Source: Verrucomicrobiota bacterium
GTDB taxonomy: Bacteria > Verrucomicrobiota > Verrucomicrobiia > Opitutales > Opitutaceae
NCBI GenBank assembly: GCA_019136515.1
Contig: JAGVUB010000106.1
Span: 1-64,000, forward strand
DNA: 64,000 bases
Direction of reading: 5' to 3'
This document shows positions 37,701 through 44,530 of the stretch, piece by piece (the stretch's first letter is position 1; every line of letters begins with the position of its first letter). Made by a program: the position numbers and the translations under genes. A model generated the notes under the pieces. It saw only the letters and a program-made list of their open reading frames with translations, ran no database searches and was not told where the DNA came from.

Positions 37701-37945
37701 CAAAACGAGTCGAGGTCGTTTTGCACTTTGGCGCGACTACCCTGAGCCTTGTCGTATGCGACGATGGATGCGGTTTCGATCCGGAGTCGGTGGCGACAGC
37801 GGGCCGCTTTGGACTGCCCAGTTTTCGGAACCGGGCGGCGAAGATTGGCGGGATGGTCCGGATCGCTAGTCGACCGGGGGAGGGTACCACCATATGTGTG
37901 GACGTACCGTTGCCCGCCCCCAAGGATGAGGAGCGGAACCCATGA
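34793..37945 (+). CDS. Beta-propeller sensor histidine kinase (two-component regulator propeller protein)
   Basis: A hydrophobic anchor at residues ~53-76 (SALATIVGAWLVFTGSAIVGG) precedes ~600 residues of two-component regulator propeller repeats (blades such as EDGILWAVAEAGLLKIYYG and QDDRGILWVSHDRGMMRADMRDG). A Y_Y_Y domain at ~705-780 and a second membrane segment at ~783-803 follow. The cytoplasmic part is a HisKA_3 kinase: NRLAAEIHDSLEQGF (His near 854), RIAQEALANVVKHAGA, VCDDGCGFDPES. The propeller would bind a glycan fragment in the periplasm. An alternative start is the ATG at 34859, since AAGGAG is only about two bases from 34793. It overlaps the response regulator by ATGA. Confidence 0.88.
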   Translation: MPVRGNASLRVGDEHRFSNSPRMSINLQVVAPRAGRIRQDSAILRAACRRWVWIRSALATIVGAWLVFTGSAIVGGSPPTRFYPFEEIGCISGEAQLAYDSFGRLVVAQQGEFLVLNDTTWQKLWAENTTDINLRKVCRGPDGSLLYGAFGSWGVFEVGSDGVLHPRSLVPAECPPWVRANSFDRILCTETGVFFYGLSGVTFRDVAGRTQFFEVDDVACVYPLGDLVLVSTFDDGVMALDFVRGRVTRAEAEQIPQEIIVGMAGDGRNSALLATSSRHLLILQDGRFVAPAGAPCQLPGALSAVVALPDGGFAVSIVGLGVLFLERDGRVRGTLAGPEYSGIASLAVAEDGILWAVAEAGLLKIYYGQPYTIFGRASGLQVNWPQVISCGGRPIAASAGRIYELVPDGVLGVPRFRLIADPALFGAWGIEEVGGSLLVATGEGVFCQGDGGLQPVLSGLRAARLVKLDATTCLVIGADVIAVLRRSPGGWEECAARVPGVGYPYIVHAGSGSAWVELGLNRVARIDLDNGRVRVRLLEDFPGTEPCWVNVSILGKTAVFCGSWSEPLLLDEQSLAPVAEPALRRLLADAPRRIQRLHQDDRGILWVSHDRGMMRADMRDGCWYLDPRTFAGINGPTPLIRSLPGGDVWVSTGSLLYRLRPYASLTRWTPPVPVLVSVRNGRTNSTIPLKRRLEGDLGQFTYAEKSLQLQFFSGTYGATRPSSYEYRFGDGAWRPSPTGSSILLSDLTEGKYEIEVRTVDDMGSAGPATSLRFEIDAPWYRSWVAYALYPVFLTAGVIGVHRLSVRRARRRQEELEREVAERTGELRTTMERLNEETQTNATLAERNRLAAEIHDSLEQGFTGLSLQLETTAGLPDCPPPVQSGLAAALSMVGYCRKEIRHAIQGLHSPILGSEDLGTAISQIVRQLVPPIVHTAVRIEGPVRRIDPATEHHLLRIAQEALANVVKHAGAKRVEVVLHFGATTLSLVVCDDGCGFDPESVATAGRFGLPSFRNRAAKIGGMVRIASRPGEGTTICVDVPLPAPKDEERNP

Positions 37946-38574
37946 GCAACACACCAGCGAAAGTCCGTGTTCTCCTCGCGGACGATCACATCGTCGTTCG
38001 GATGGGACTCTCCTACGCGATTGCCAACCAAGCGGACATGGAGGTGGTAGCCCAGGCGGAGGACGGGGAGGAGGGGATCCGCCTCTATCGCCAGCATCGT
38101 CCCGATGTGGTGGTTCTCGATTTGCGTATGCCCAAATGCAGCGGACTCGAGGTGATCGGGGCATTGAAGCGCGAGTTTGCCTCCGTCAGGATTCTCGTGC
38201 TCAGCAACTACGCCAGCGGCGACGAGATCGCGGCGGCGATTCATGCCGGTGCAGCGGGTTTTGTTGGCAAGGACGCTTCGTTGCCGGTGTTGCTCGATGC
38301 GATCCGGCGCGTTCATGCCGGCGAGCAGGTCATTCCGGTCGAGACCGCCCGTTGCTTGGCCAATCGGTTTGCCTCGCAGTTGTCGCCCCGGGAGCTCGAG
38401 GTGCTTGCGCTGTTGGGGCGTGGTATGAGCAACAAGGAGATCGGTTCCGCCCTGAACGTGGTGGAGTCGACGGTGAAGGTGCATGTCACCAACATCCTTT
38501 CCAAACTGGGGGTCGCAGACCGGACCCAGGCTGTTCTGGCCGGAGTTCGCCGCGGGATCATTCAACTCGAGTAG
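37942..38574 (+). CDS. NarL/FixJ-family response regulator, partner of the propeller kinase
   Basis: The receiver domain shows the acidic pair in VLLADDHIVVRMGL, phospho-acceptor Asp in VVVLDLRMPKCSGLE, and Lys in GFVGKDASL. The LuxR-type output domain is LSPRELEVLALLGRGMSNKEIGSALNVVESTVKVHVTNILSKLGVADRTQA. It overlaps the kinase stop by four bases, so the pair is translationally coupled. In Bacteroidetes the matching sensor and DNA-binding parts are fused into one hybrid protein; here they are split. Probable targets are the receptor and glycosidase genes beyond the IS. Confidence 0.94.
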   Translation: MSNTPAKVRVLLADDHIVVRMGLSYAIANQADMEVVAQAEDGEEGIRLYRQHRPDVVVLDLRMPKCSGLEVIGALKREFASVRILVLSNYASGDEIAAAIHAGAAGFVGKDASLPVLLDAIRRVHAGEQVIPVETARCLANRFASQLSPRELEVLALLGRGMSNKEIGSALNVVESTVKVHVTNILSKLGVADRTQAVLAGVRRGIIQLE

Positions 38575-38726
38575 GCGGTGCGGCCTTGGGACTCTCCCCG
38601 TAGCCCACGGTTACGCACCGGGCGCAGGCCCGGGGTGGAAGAGCCTGACGTCGCACAGGCTTGGGATTAGGCCGTGTTTTCAAATTAGTTGGAACTAGTT
38701 TTCGGAGCAGGACTCGTATTTGTCGC

Positions 38727-39511
38727 ATGAATCCTGCTAGTCGTTGGGAGCTTCCCGAGCCCGTTTGGAAAGGGCTAAAAAAATTAAGCGTGCGCGTCTG
38801 AAAGCCGGCAGGCGAAGCCTGCGAGGGCGACCGGCCAAAGAAGACCGGCCCATGGTCACCGCGATGTTCTACGTGCTGCGCACGGGCGTGCCGTGGAGGG
38901 ATTTGCCCCTGTGTTTCGGGCCGTGGAGCTCGGTCTACACCCGGTTTCGCCGTTGGCAGCGCGCCGGCTTGTTCGCGCGCTTGCTGGCTTTCGCCTCTGC
39001 TCGGGCCGAAGGGGCACTGCGGCATCTCGACTGTTCGCACATCAAATTGCATCAACACGGCGCCAATCCACCGGGCGGACAGGAGGCGCAGGCGATTGGC
39101 CGGACCAAAGGCGGCATCAACACCAAGCTCGCCGCAGTCGTCGACGCGCGAGGGCGTGCAGTCGGTCTGTGCCTGGCCCCGGGACAGCGCCACGATCTGC
39201 GTGCGATCGAGCCGTTGTTGCCCTGCCTACGCCGCCACCGGGCCGTCGCCGACAAGGGCTTCGACTACGACTCGCTGCGCGCGCGGCTCCAGCGCCAACG
39301 CACTCGCGTCTGCATCCCCAGACGGCGTGGCCAGCGCGCCGTCGCCGGTTTCCACCGCGGCTACTACCACCACCGCCACCGGGTCGAAAACTTCTTCGGC
39401 CGCATCAAACGCTTCCGTCGCATCAGTACTCGCTACGAGAAACTCGCCGCCACTTTCCTCGCCCTGGTCCAGTTCGCCGCCGTCCTCGATTGGCTCACTT
39501 TCAGGTTTTGA
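38727..39511 (+). CDS. IS5-family transposase made by -1 frameshift
   Basis: A short frame (38727-38801, MNPASRWELPEPVWKGLKKL...) reaches the heptamer A AAA AAA at 38777-38783. A -1 slip there joins it to the long frame ending at 39511, giving a ~261-aa protein. The catalytic DDE residues are visible in LDCSHIKLHQHGA, VADKGFDYDSL and HRHRVENFFGRIKRFRRISTRYEKLA. The joined N-terminus supplies the WELPEPVW segment that normal IS5 transposases have and the long frame lacks. A hairpin starts 24 bases after the slip site, as in known frameshift signals. Translation from the long frame's own 5' end (38744) would lack this part. Confidence 0.82.
38777..38835 (+). promoter_or_regulatory. Putative -1 ribosomal frameshift signal in the IS
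   Basis: The slippery heptamer A_AAA_AAA is in the correct phase for codons AAA AAA of the upstream frame. Downstream, 38808-38813 pairs with 38817-38822 (GCAGGC-GAA-GCCTGC) and is enclosed by a 5-bp outer stem, 38804-38808 with 38831-38835. This is the usual layout for bacterial IS frameshifting. Confidence 0.72.
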
Positions 39512-39523
39512 AGACATGACCTA

Positions 39524-40104
39524 GTGGCGCGGACGAGCCCCGTCCGGCTCTGTTACGTCTATGGTCGTAGTCTTGTACCGACCAATGATGTTTTGGCTGG
39601 GCCGGAGATTTCAATACGACCACGGCATCCCTAGTCGATTCCGCTCGGAGGTTCACGCTTCCGCTAGTGGGGGGAAGTCGTCGAGGGATGATAGAACGTG
39701 CATCTGTTCGGCAATGGTGGCCGCCGCCCGGCAGAAATGCCGTGGGGCGTCCTACCATTGTGGTAGGTTATTCGGATTGCATGCTTGTTGCTGTAGCGGG
39801 TGCCGGTGGCATGGGGTCACCGGCACCCGACTTTCTCTGGGAGGCCGCGTCCGTGCCTGCCGTCGGGTGATCATGGGCTCTGAACAAGACGAGGGATACC
39901 GCGGTCGCGGTGCCCCACTGGGCCTGCGCATCGCGCATACATCGAAAGTATCGTTTTCCCTCCACCGTATGGCTCCTTGCGGGAGGTCGGAACGCCCGGC
40001 TTCCTCGCCTTCATCGGCTGTCGTCGCCCCCGCTCCGACACGGCCGGCAAGCACTAGTCTGCCGCTGGAAAACACAGCGCAGATCCCCCAAAAACCTACA
40101 GACT
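39524..40104. other. Intergenic region upstream of the first TonB-dependent receptor
   Basis: No convincing gene is seen; frames here are Arg/Ser/Cys-rich. A perfect 11-bp hairpin lies at 39798-39828 (GGGTGCCGGTG and its complement, 9-base loop), followed by GACTTTCTC. The last 84 bases form a leader shared with the second receptor gene. The promoter for the receptor should lie between the hairpin and that leader. Confidence 0.5.
40021..40104 (+). promoter_or_regulatory. Shared leader motif of TonB-dependent receptor gene 1
   Basis: The 84 bases before the ATG resemble, at nearly the same spacing, the leader of the second receptor. Both have a TCG(T)CGCCCCC-type block at the 5' end, then ACGGCC, then CTAGTC about 50 bases before ATG, and CCCCAAA...CTACAGA just before it. 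There is no Shine-Dalgarno site next to the start. Confidence 0.5.
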
Positions 40105-43100
40105 ATGAAGAAACAATATCGACAAGGGATTGTTGCGCTCGCCGCGATACTGTCGCCCGGGCTTCTCGCGCAGACGGCTCCAGCTGAGTCGTCGTCGGCC
40201 ACCACTGCGAAGGCCGAGGAGGAAGTTGTTGTTCTGACGCCCTTTGAGGTTCGGTCCGACTCCGACACGGGCTATGTCGCGTCCGAGACCCTCGCCGGCA
40301 CCCGTATCCGGACCGAACTGAAGGACGTGGCGTCTTCGATTTCGGTCGTGACCAAGGAGTTCATGAACGACGTCGGCGCGACGGATAATGCGACGCTGCT
40401 GCAATACACGGCGAACGCGGAAGTGGCCGGTACGCGGGGCAACTTCTCCGGTCTCTCGATCGGCAAGACCACCGCGGCGGACTATACGCCGATCACGAGC
40501 ACACAGCGCATCCGCGGTCTGGAATCAGCCGACCAGACCATGGACTTCTTCAAGACGAATGTCCCGTGGGACTCATACAACATCGACCGCATCGATATCC
40601 AGCGCGGTCCGAACTCGATCCTCTTCGGCCTTGGGAGTCCGTCCGGCATCATCAATGCGTCGACTCGCAATGCGATCTTCCGCAACACCGGCAACGTTGA
40701 GTTCCGCTATGGGTCCTATGGTTCGGCACGTGGTTCGATCGACGTCAACCAGACGCTGATCGACGATGTGCTCGCCATCCGGATCGACGGCTTGTGGAAC
40801 AAGGAGAAGTTCCAGCAGGACCCCGCCTTCAAGAAGGACCGTCGTATTTATGGAGCCCTTCGCTGGGACCCGAAGCTATTCGGCCCGCAATTCGCGACCA
40901 GCTTCAAGGTCAAGTTCGAGTCGGGCAAGATCGACGCCAACATGCCGCGGCAGAACACGCCGTACGACAACATCACGCCTTGGTTCAACGCCAACCAAGC
41001 CAACAAGATCACCATCGGCGGCACCGGCAACTACACCGGCTATGACTTCGGCTCTGCTCCCTCCGGCATCAGCCCATGGCTGCGTTCTTCGCTTGGCCAG
41101 CAGTCGGCGGGATACCTTATCGAAGGCAACACCGGTGTGACCACGGACGTTCTTGGTGGGTATATCAACGGCGGGTTCCGCACCAGCGCCGGGGGCTTCC
41201 GCGGGTGGAGCGACAACGCCATCGGCCAGAAATATTCGGATCAGTTGTTCGCCTTGAACAGCTACTCCGCCTATGGCACAGCCGCGAAGCTGCCCTACAA
41301 CGCCCAGTTCAAGGACAAGATGCTGACGGACTCGTCGGTCTTCGATTTCTACAACCGACTGATCGACGGTGACAACAAGGGCGAGTGGGCGGACTGGAAT
41401 GTCTACAACATCTCGTTCTCCCAGACTGGATGGGGTGATCGCGTCGGCCTCGAACTCGCCTATTTCAACCAGTCGTACAAGACCGGTGGTTGGAGCCTGC
41501 TCGGTGGGACACCTACGATCAACATCGACATCACCAAGGAGTATCAGGACGGCACCGCGAATCCGAACTACGGTCGCGCCTATGTCGCCTCGACCTCCGG
41601 TGGAACCGGAAACTGGCACAAGTATGACACCGAAAGCCTGCGTGCTTCGCTCTTCGCGGAGTTCCGTGCGGCCGACGTGTTCGAGAACTCATTCCTCGTC
41701 AAACTCTTGGGCCGTCACCGGTTCAACGGCGTGGCAAGCCGGGACAAATTCAACACCGAGAACCTTGGGTGGAACCGATACGCGAACAACGACGCGTGGA
41801 ATACATTCATCTCCGGTGATGCCAACAAGGCCTTCGACTATAATTCACCTGTGGCGTTTGCCTATCTCGGTTCGTCGCTCGCCGGTGCCAATTCGGCGGC
41901 GGGGATCGACCTGCCGCGGCTCGACAGCACCGTGGTGATGAACTCCAGTCCGATCTACACGTTCGACTCCGTGTGGATGGCGAACGACGTGAATCCGGGT
42001 GCCCCGTGGACTCCTACTGGTGACTACCTAACTGAACGTTATAACGCCTCCGCGACTACGCAGGCTTCGAATCCGGCGAACTATCGGGGTTGGAACCGCA
42101 GCCTTGCCATCGGGCTCGACAGCTATGATGCGGGCAACGACTTGTACACCTCAGCCTCGAAGGTCGAGCAGGTGGTCACTTCGTACGCCGGGTCGTGGCA
42201 GGGCTTCCTCTGGAACGAGGCCTTGGTCGGCACCCTCGGCTGGCGTTACGACGAGGTGAAGCAGCGCAGTGTCTCCGCCCAACGCAGCAAGGTCGCCGGC
42301 GAACGCAGCCATCTGGTTATGACCGATGATGTATATACCTTGCCGGCCTACCAGGCGACGGACTACTACAAGGGGCACTCTGTCTCCGGTGGCGCCGTGC
42401 TTCATATCAACAAGGCCCTGCCGAAATCGTGGGATCGGTATCTCCCGCTCAACGTGAGCCTGAGTTACAACGATTCGAGCAACTTCCAAGCTTCGAGCAC
42501 GCGGGTCGACGTCTTCGGTGCCCCGATCGCCAATCCGTCCGGTGACACGAAGGAGTTCGGCGTTCTGCTTTCCACCAAGGACAACAAGTACTCCCTCCGC
42601 GCCATCAAGTACAAGACGAAGGTTGTTGGCGCGACCGAGTCGACCGATACCGCGTTCGCGAGCACCGTCGCGTGGGGCCTGTGCTTCCGCAACATCTTCC
42701 TCTATCGGATGGGTGGTTATGATTGGGCCAGCCGCGTGCCGGCCAACTCGACCGGCTCAACGGCCGTGTTCAACGGAGAGACTGTCACCTACAACACCCG
42801 CTGGTTCTGGACTCCGGCTTACGTGAAGGACGGCCGACCTGTCGCGACGGTCTTCGCCGCCAGTTCGCTGTATCCCAACGACACGATCCCGGCCGGCGCC
42901 ACGCTGGAGACGACCGCGCAGGCCGCCACCAGCCGCGACGCCACCATCACTGCGTGGAACGAGATCCAAGGCTGGCTCGACGAAAAGGGCTTCTTCAAGG
43001 CCTGGGGCTACACGCCCACGACCTTGTCCAAACTCACGACTCGTGCGACCTACGCGTCTTCGGCCACGGTGGGTTCTGATGGCAAGGAAGTGAACTCCAC

Positions 43101-43845
43101 TTGGGATCCGGACCCCAACACGGTGGTCGATTATCGTAACCGTTGGCGCACTCCGCAGGGCTTTGCGATCACCTCCGACCGCGAGTCCGAGGGCTACGAG
43201 TTCGAGGCCACCGCCAATATCACGAAGAACTGGCGCCTCGCCTTCAACGCGGCCAAGACGACCGCCGTTTACGCCAATGTCGGTGGTGGTGCCATGGGCG
43301 AGGTCTACGAGTACCTCAACGAGATGATGGACGGCCCCGCCGGCGACCTGCGTCGCTGGAACGGCGACTATCAGTACAACAATGAGCTCCGCCGGGATTG
43401 GGCGGGCGGCTTCAAGTCGACTTGGGCATACCTCAAGCTCAAGGAAAAGGTTGCCTCGTCCGAGCTGCGCAAGTGGCGCTTCAACGTGATCACCAACTAC
43501 AGCTTCACCGAAGGTTGGGCCAAGGGTGTGAACGTCGGCGCTGCCTATCGCTGGCAGGACAAGATCGTGATCGGTTATCCGATCTCCACCAACGCAGAGG
43601 GATTTGCGGAGTACGACATCGAGAAGCCGGTCTATGGCCCGTCCGAGGGCGGCCTCGACTTCTGGGTCGGCTACGAGCGCAAACTCACCGACAAGATCAA
43701 CTGGCGCATCCAACTGAACATCCGCAACGCGTTCGAGAACGAGGGACTCATCCCGGTCAACATCGAGCCGGATGGCACCACTTGGGCCGGTGTTCGCATC
43801 AAGCCGGTGCAGGAATGGTCCCTGACCAACACGTTTAGCTTCTGA
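40105..43845 (+). CDS. TonB-dependent receptor 1, Opitutaceae type
   Basis: This 1246-aa outer-membrane transporter has a signal peptide at 1-22 (GIVALAAILSPGLLAQ). The TonB-box-like segment is VVVLTPFEVRSDSDTGYVA. The plug domain (~50-230) has SSISVVTKEFMNDVGATDNATLLQYT and IDRIDIQRGPNSILFGLGSPSGIINASTR. A very long barrel follows, ending WSLTNTFSF with the terminal Phe expected of outer-membrane proteins. It imports a ligand too large for porins; given the neighbours, xylan fragments are the likely substrate. There is no SusD gene beside it. Two hairpins follow the stop. Confidence 0.93.
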   Translation: MKKQYRQGIVALAAILSPGLLAQTAPAESSSATTAKAEEEVVVLTPFEVRSDSDTGYVASETLAGTRIRTELKDVASSISVVTKEFMNDVGATDNATLLQYTANAEVAGTRGNFSGLSIGKTTAADYTPITSTQRIRGLESADQTMDFFKTNVPWDSYNIDRIDIQRGPNSILFGLGSPSGIINASTRNAIFRNTGNVEFRYGSYGSARGSIDVNQTLIDDVLAIRIDGLWNKEKFQQDPAFKKDRRIYGALRWDPKLFGPQFATSFKVKFESGKIDANMPRQNTPYDNITPWFNANQANKITIGGTGNYTGYDFGSAPSGISPWLRSSLGQQSAGYLIEGNTGVTTDVLGGYINGGFRTSAGGFRGWSDNAIGQKYSDQLFALNSYSAYGTAAKLPYNAQFKDKMLTDSSVFDFYNRLIDGDNKGEWADWNVYNISFSQTGWGDRVGLELAYFNQSYKTGGWSLLGGTPTINIDITKEYQDGTANPNYGRAYVASTSGGTGNWHKYDTESLRASLFAEFRAADVFENSFLVKLLGRHRFNGVASRDKFNTENLGWNRYANNDAWNTFISGDANKAFDYNSPVAFAYLGSSLAGANSAAGIDLPRLDSTVVMNSSPIYTFDSVWMANDVNPGAPWTPTGDYLTERYNASATTQASNPANYRGWNRSLAIGLDSYDAGNDLYTSASKVEQVVTSYAGSWQGFLWNEALVGTLGWRYDEVKQRSVSAQRSKVAGERSHLVMTDDVYTLPAYQATDYYKGHSVSGGAVLHINKALPKSWDRYLPLNVSLSYNDSSNFQASSTRVDVFGAPIANPSGDTKEFGVLLSTKDNKYSLRAIKYKTKVVGATESTDTAFASTVAWGLCFRNIFLYRMGGYDWASRVPANSTGSTAVFNGETVTYNTRWFWTPAYVKDGRPVATVFAASSLYPNDTIPAGATLETTAQAATSRDATITAWNEIQGWLDEKGFFKAWGYTPTTLSKLTTRATYASSATVGSDGKEVNSTWDPDPNTVVDYRNRWRTPQGFAITSDRESEGYEFEATANITKNWRLAFNAAKTTAVYANVGGGAMGEVYEYLNEMMDGPAGDLRRWNGDYQYNNELRRDWAGGFKSTWAYLKLKEKVASSELRKWRFNVITNYSFTEGWAKGVNVGAAYRWQDKIVIGYPISTNAEGFAEYDIEKPVYGPSEGGLDFWVGYERKLTDKINWRIQLNIRNAFENEGLIPVNIEPDGTTWAGVRIKPVQEWSLTNTFSF

Positions 43846-43859
43846 TCGATCAGCCCGAA

Positions 43860-43889
43860 GCCGGTCTGCAGATCCATCTGCAGACCGGC
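43860..43889 (+). terminator. Perfect hairpin after receptor 1
   Basis: Arms 43860-43871 and 43878-43889 (GCCGGTCTGCAG and its complement) pair over 12 bp with loop ATCCAT, 15 bases after the stop. There is no T tract; the following hairpin may complete termination. Confidence 0.6.
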
Positions 43890-43913
43890 ATTCGCGCCAT
43901 GAGACAACCATCA

Positions 43914-43939
43914 CGATCCGGCCGACGGCCGGATCGTTT
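43914..43939 (+). terminator. Second hairpin after receptor 1
   Basis: A 10-bp perfect stem, CGATCCGGCC with GGCCGGATCG, closes a GAC loop and is followed by TTTC. With the preceding hairpin it forms a tandem terminator-like pair. Confidence 0.65.
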
Positions 43940-44010
43940 CATGTCCAGCTTCCCCCAGTGCCGTTGATTCGACACTCCTGTGGCCAGATGACACACGGTC
44001 CCGTTTTGCG

Positions 44011-44232
44011 ATGAAACAGAGTCACAAGCTTCGTGCGTATTGGTCGCGACGTGAACGTGACCTGACCCTCGCCCATCCGCATGGGGGGACGGCGCGCGCG
44101 GACGCCTGCTGGCTGTATAGCATCTTGAACAAGCAATTCATCGATGAACTCGTCCGAAGAGGTTATGATCCCGAGACGATTCGTTTTTCTGTCAACTTTG
44201 TGAAGGACGGTGACGCCGCGAGCGGGGGGTGA
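44011..44232 (+). CDS. Small conserved-looking hypothetical protein
   Basis: This 73-aa soluble protein begins MKQSHKLRAYWSRRERDLTL. The core, ACWLYSILNKQFIDELVRRGYDPETIRFSV, reads as a compact alpha-beta unit. I do not recognise a named domain. Third-position GC is lower than in neighbours and several codons are uncommon for this genome, which suggests a transferred or mobile-element-borne gene. It stands between the two receptor genes on the same strand, after the tandem hairpins. Confidence 0.62.
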   Translation: MKQSHKLRAYWSRRERDLTLAHPHGGTARADACWLYSILNKQFIDELVRRGYDPETIRFSVNFVKDGDAASGG

Positions 44233-44530
44233 TTGTGGATCTCTGCCGCGTCTAAACTGGCGTGGTTGGTTTCCGGCAGTGCCGCATGGTCACATCCCTT
44301 GGCCTGTAGTCGGGAGCGTAGATGCTGTTTACGCGTTCCCCTGTTTGGTCCCATGGGGAGTACAACCAAAGGTGTAATCGAAACGGGACTTCTGGTGCCT
44401 TGAAGCCGGTCCCGCGATTCGGATTCGCTGCGACTGCCGACTTTGGTCGCTCCCCCCGGCTACGGCCAAATGTCGGCTAGTCCTAACTCCCTGTGAAACG
44501 CTGGGAGTAAACCACCCCAAACTACAGAAC
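44233..44530. other. Intergenic region upstream of receptor 2
   Basis: No gene is seen. Its last 84 bases form the leader similar to that of receptor 1. The sequence before that (44240-44440) is less GC-rich than the rest of the window and is the likely promoter region. Confidence 0.45.
44447..44530 (+). promoter_or_regulatory. Shared leader motif of TonB-dependent receptor gene 2
   Basis: This is the partner of the leader at 40021-40104: a C-rich block near 44450-44460, TACGGCC at 44461, GGCTAGTCCT about 50 bases before ATG, and CCCCAAACTACAGAAC directly before ATG. The equal distance to the start codon supports a conserved 5' untranslated region. Confidence 0.5.

Larger units (their letters stand above)
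38670..39521 (+). mobile_element. IS5-family insertion sequence, IS427-group-like, complete
   Basis: The element is 852 bp. Its ends are imperfect inverted repeats: 38670-38684 reads GGCCGTGTTTTCAAA, and the complement of 39507-39521 reads GGTCATGTCTTCAAA, 12 of 15 matching. Each end is flanked by TA (38668-38669 and 39522-39523), which fits a 2-bp TA target duplication. It carries one transposase split over two frames. It sits 95 bases after the response regulator stop and 580 bases before the first TonB-dependent receptor. Confidence 0.85.

Noticed and set aside
39561-40187. 208-codon frame upstream of receptor 1
   Set aside because: It overlaps the receptor start and has a Cys/Arg/Ser-rich composition with no domain; the region also carries a hairpin and the conserved leader.
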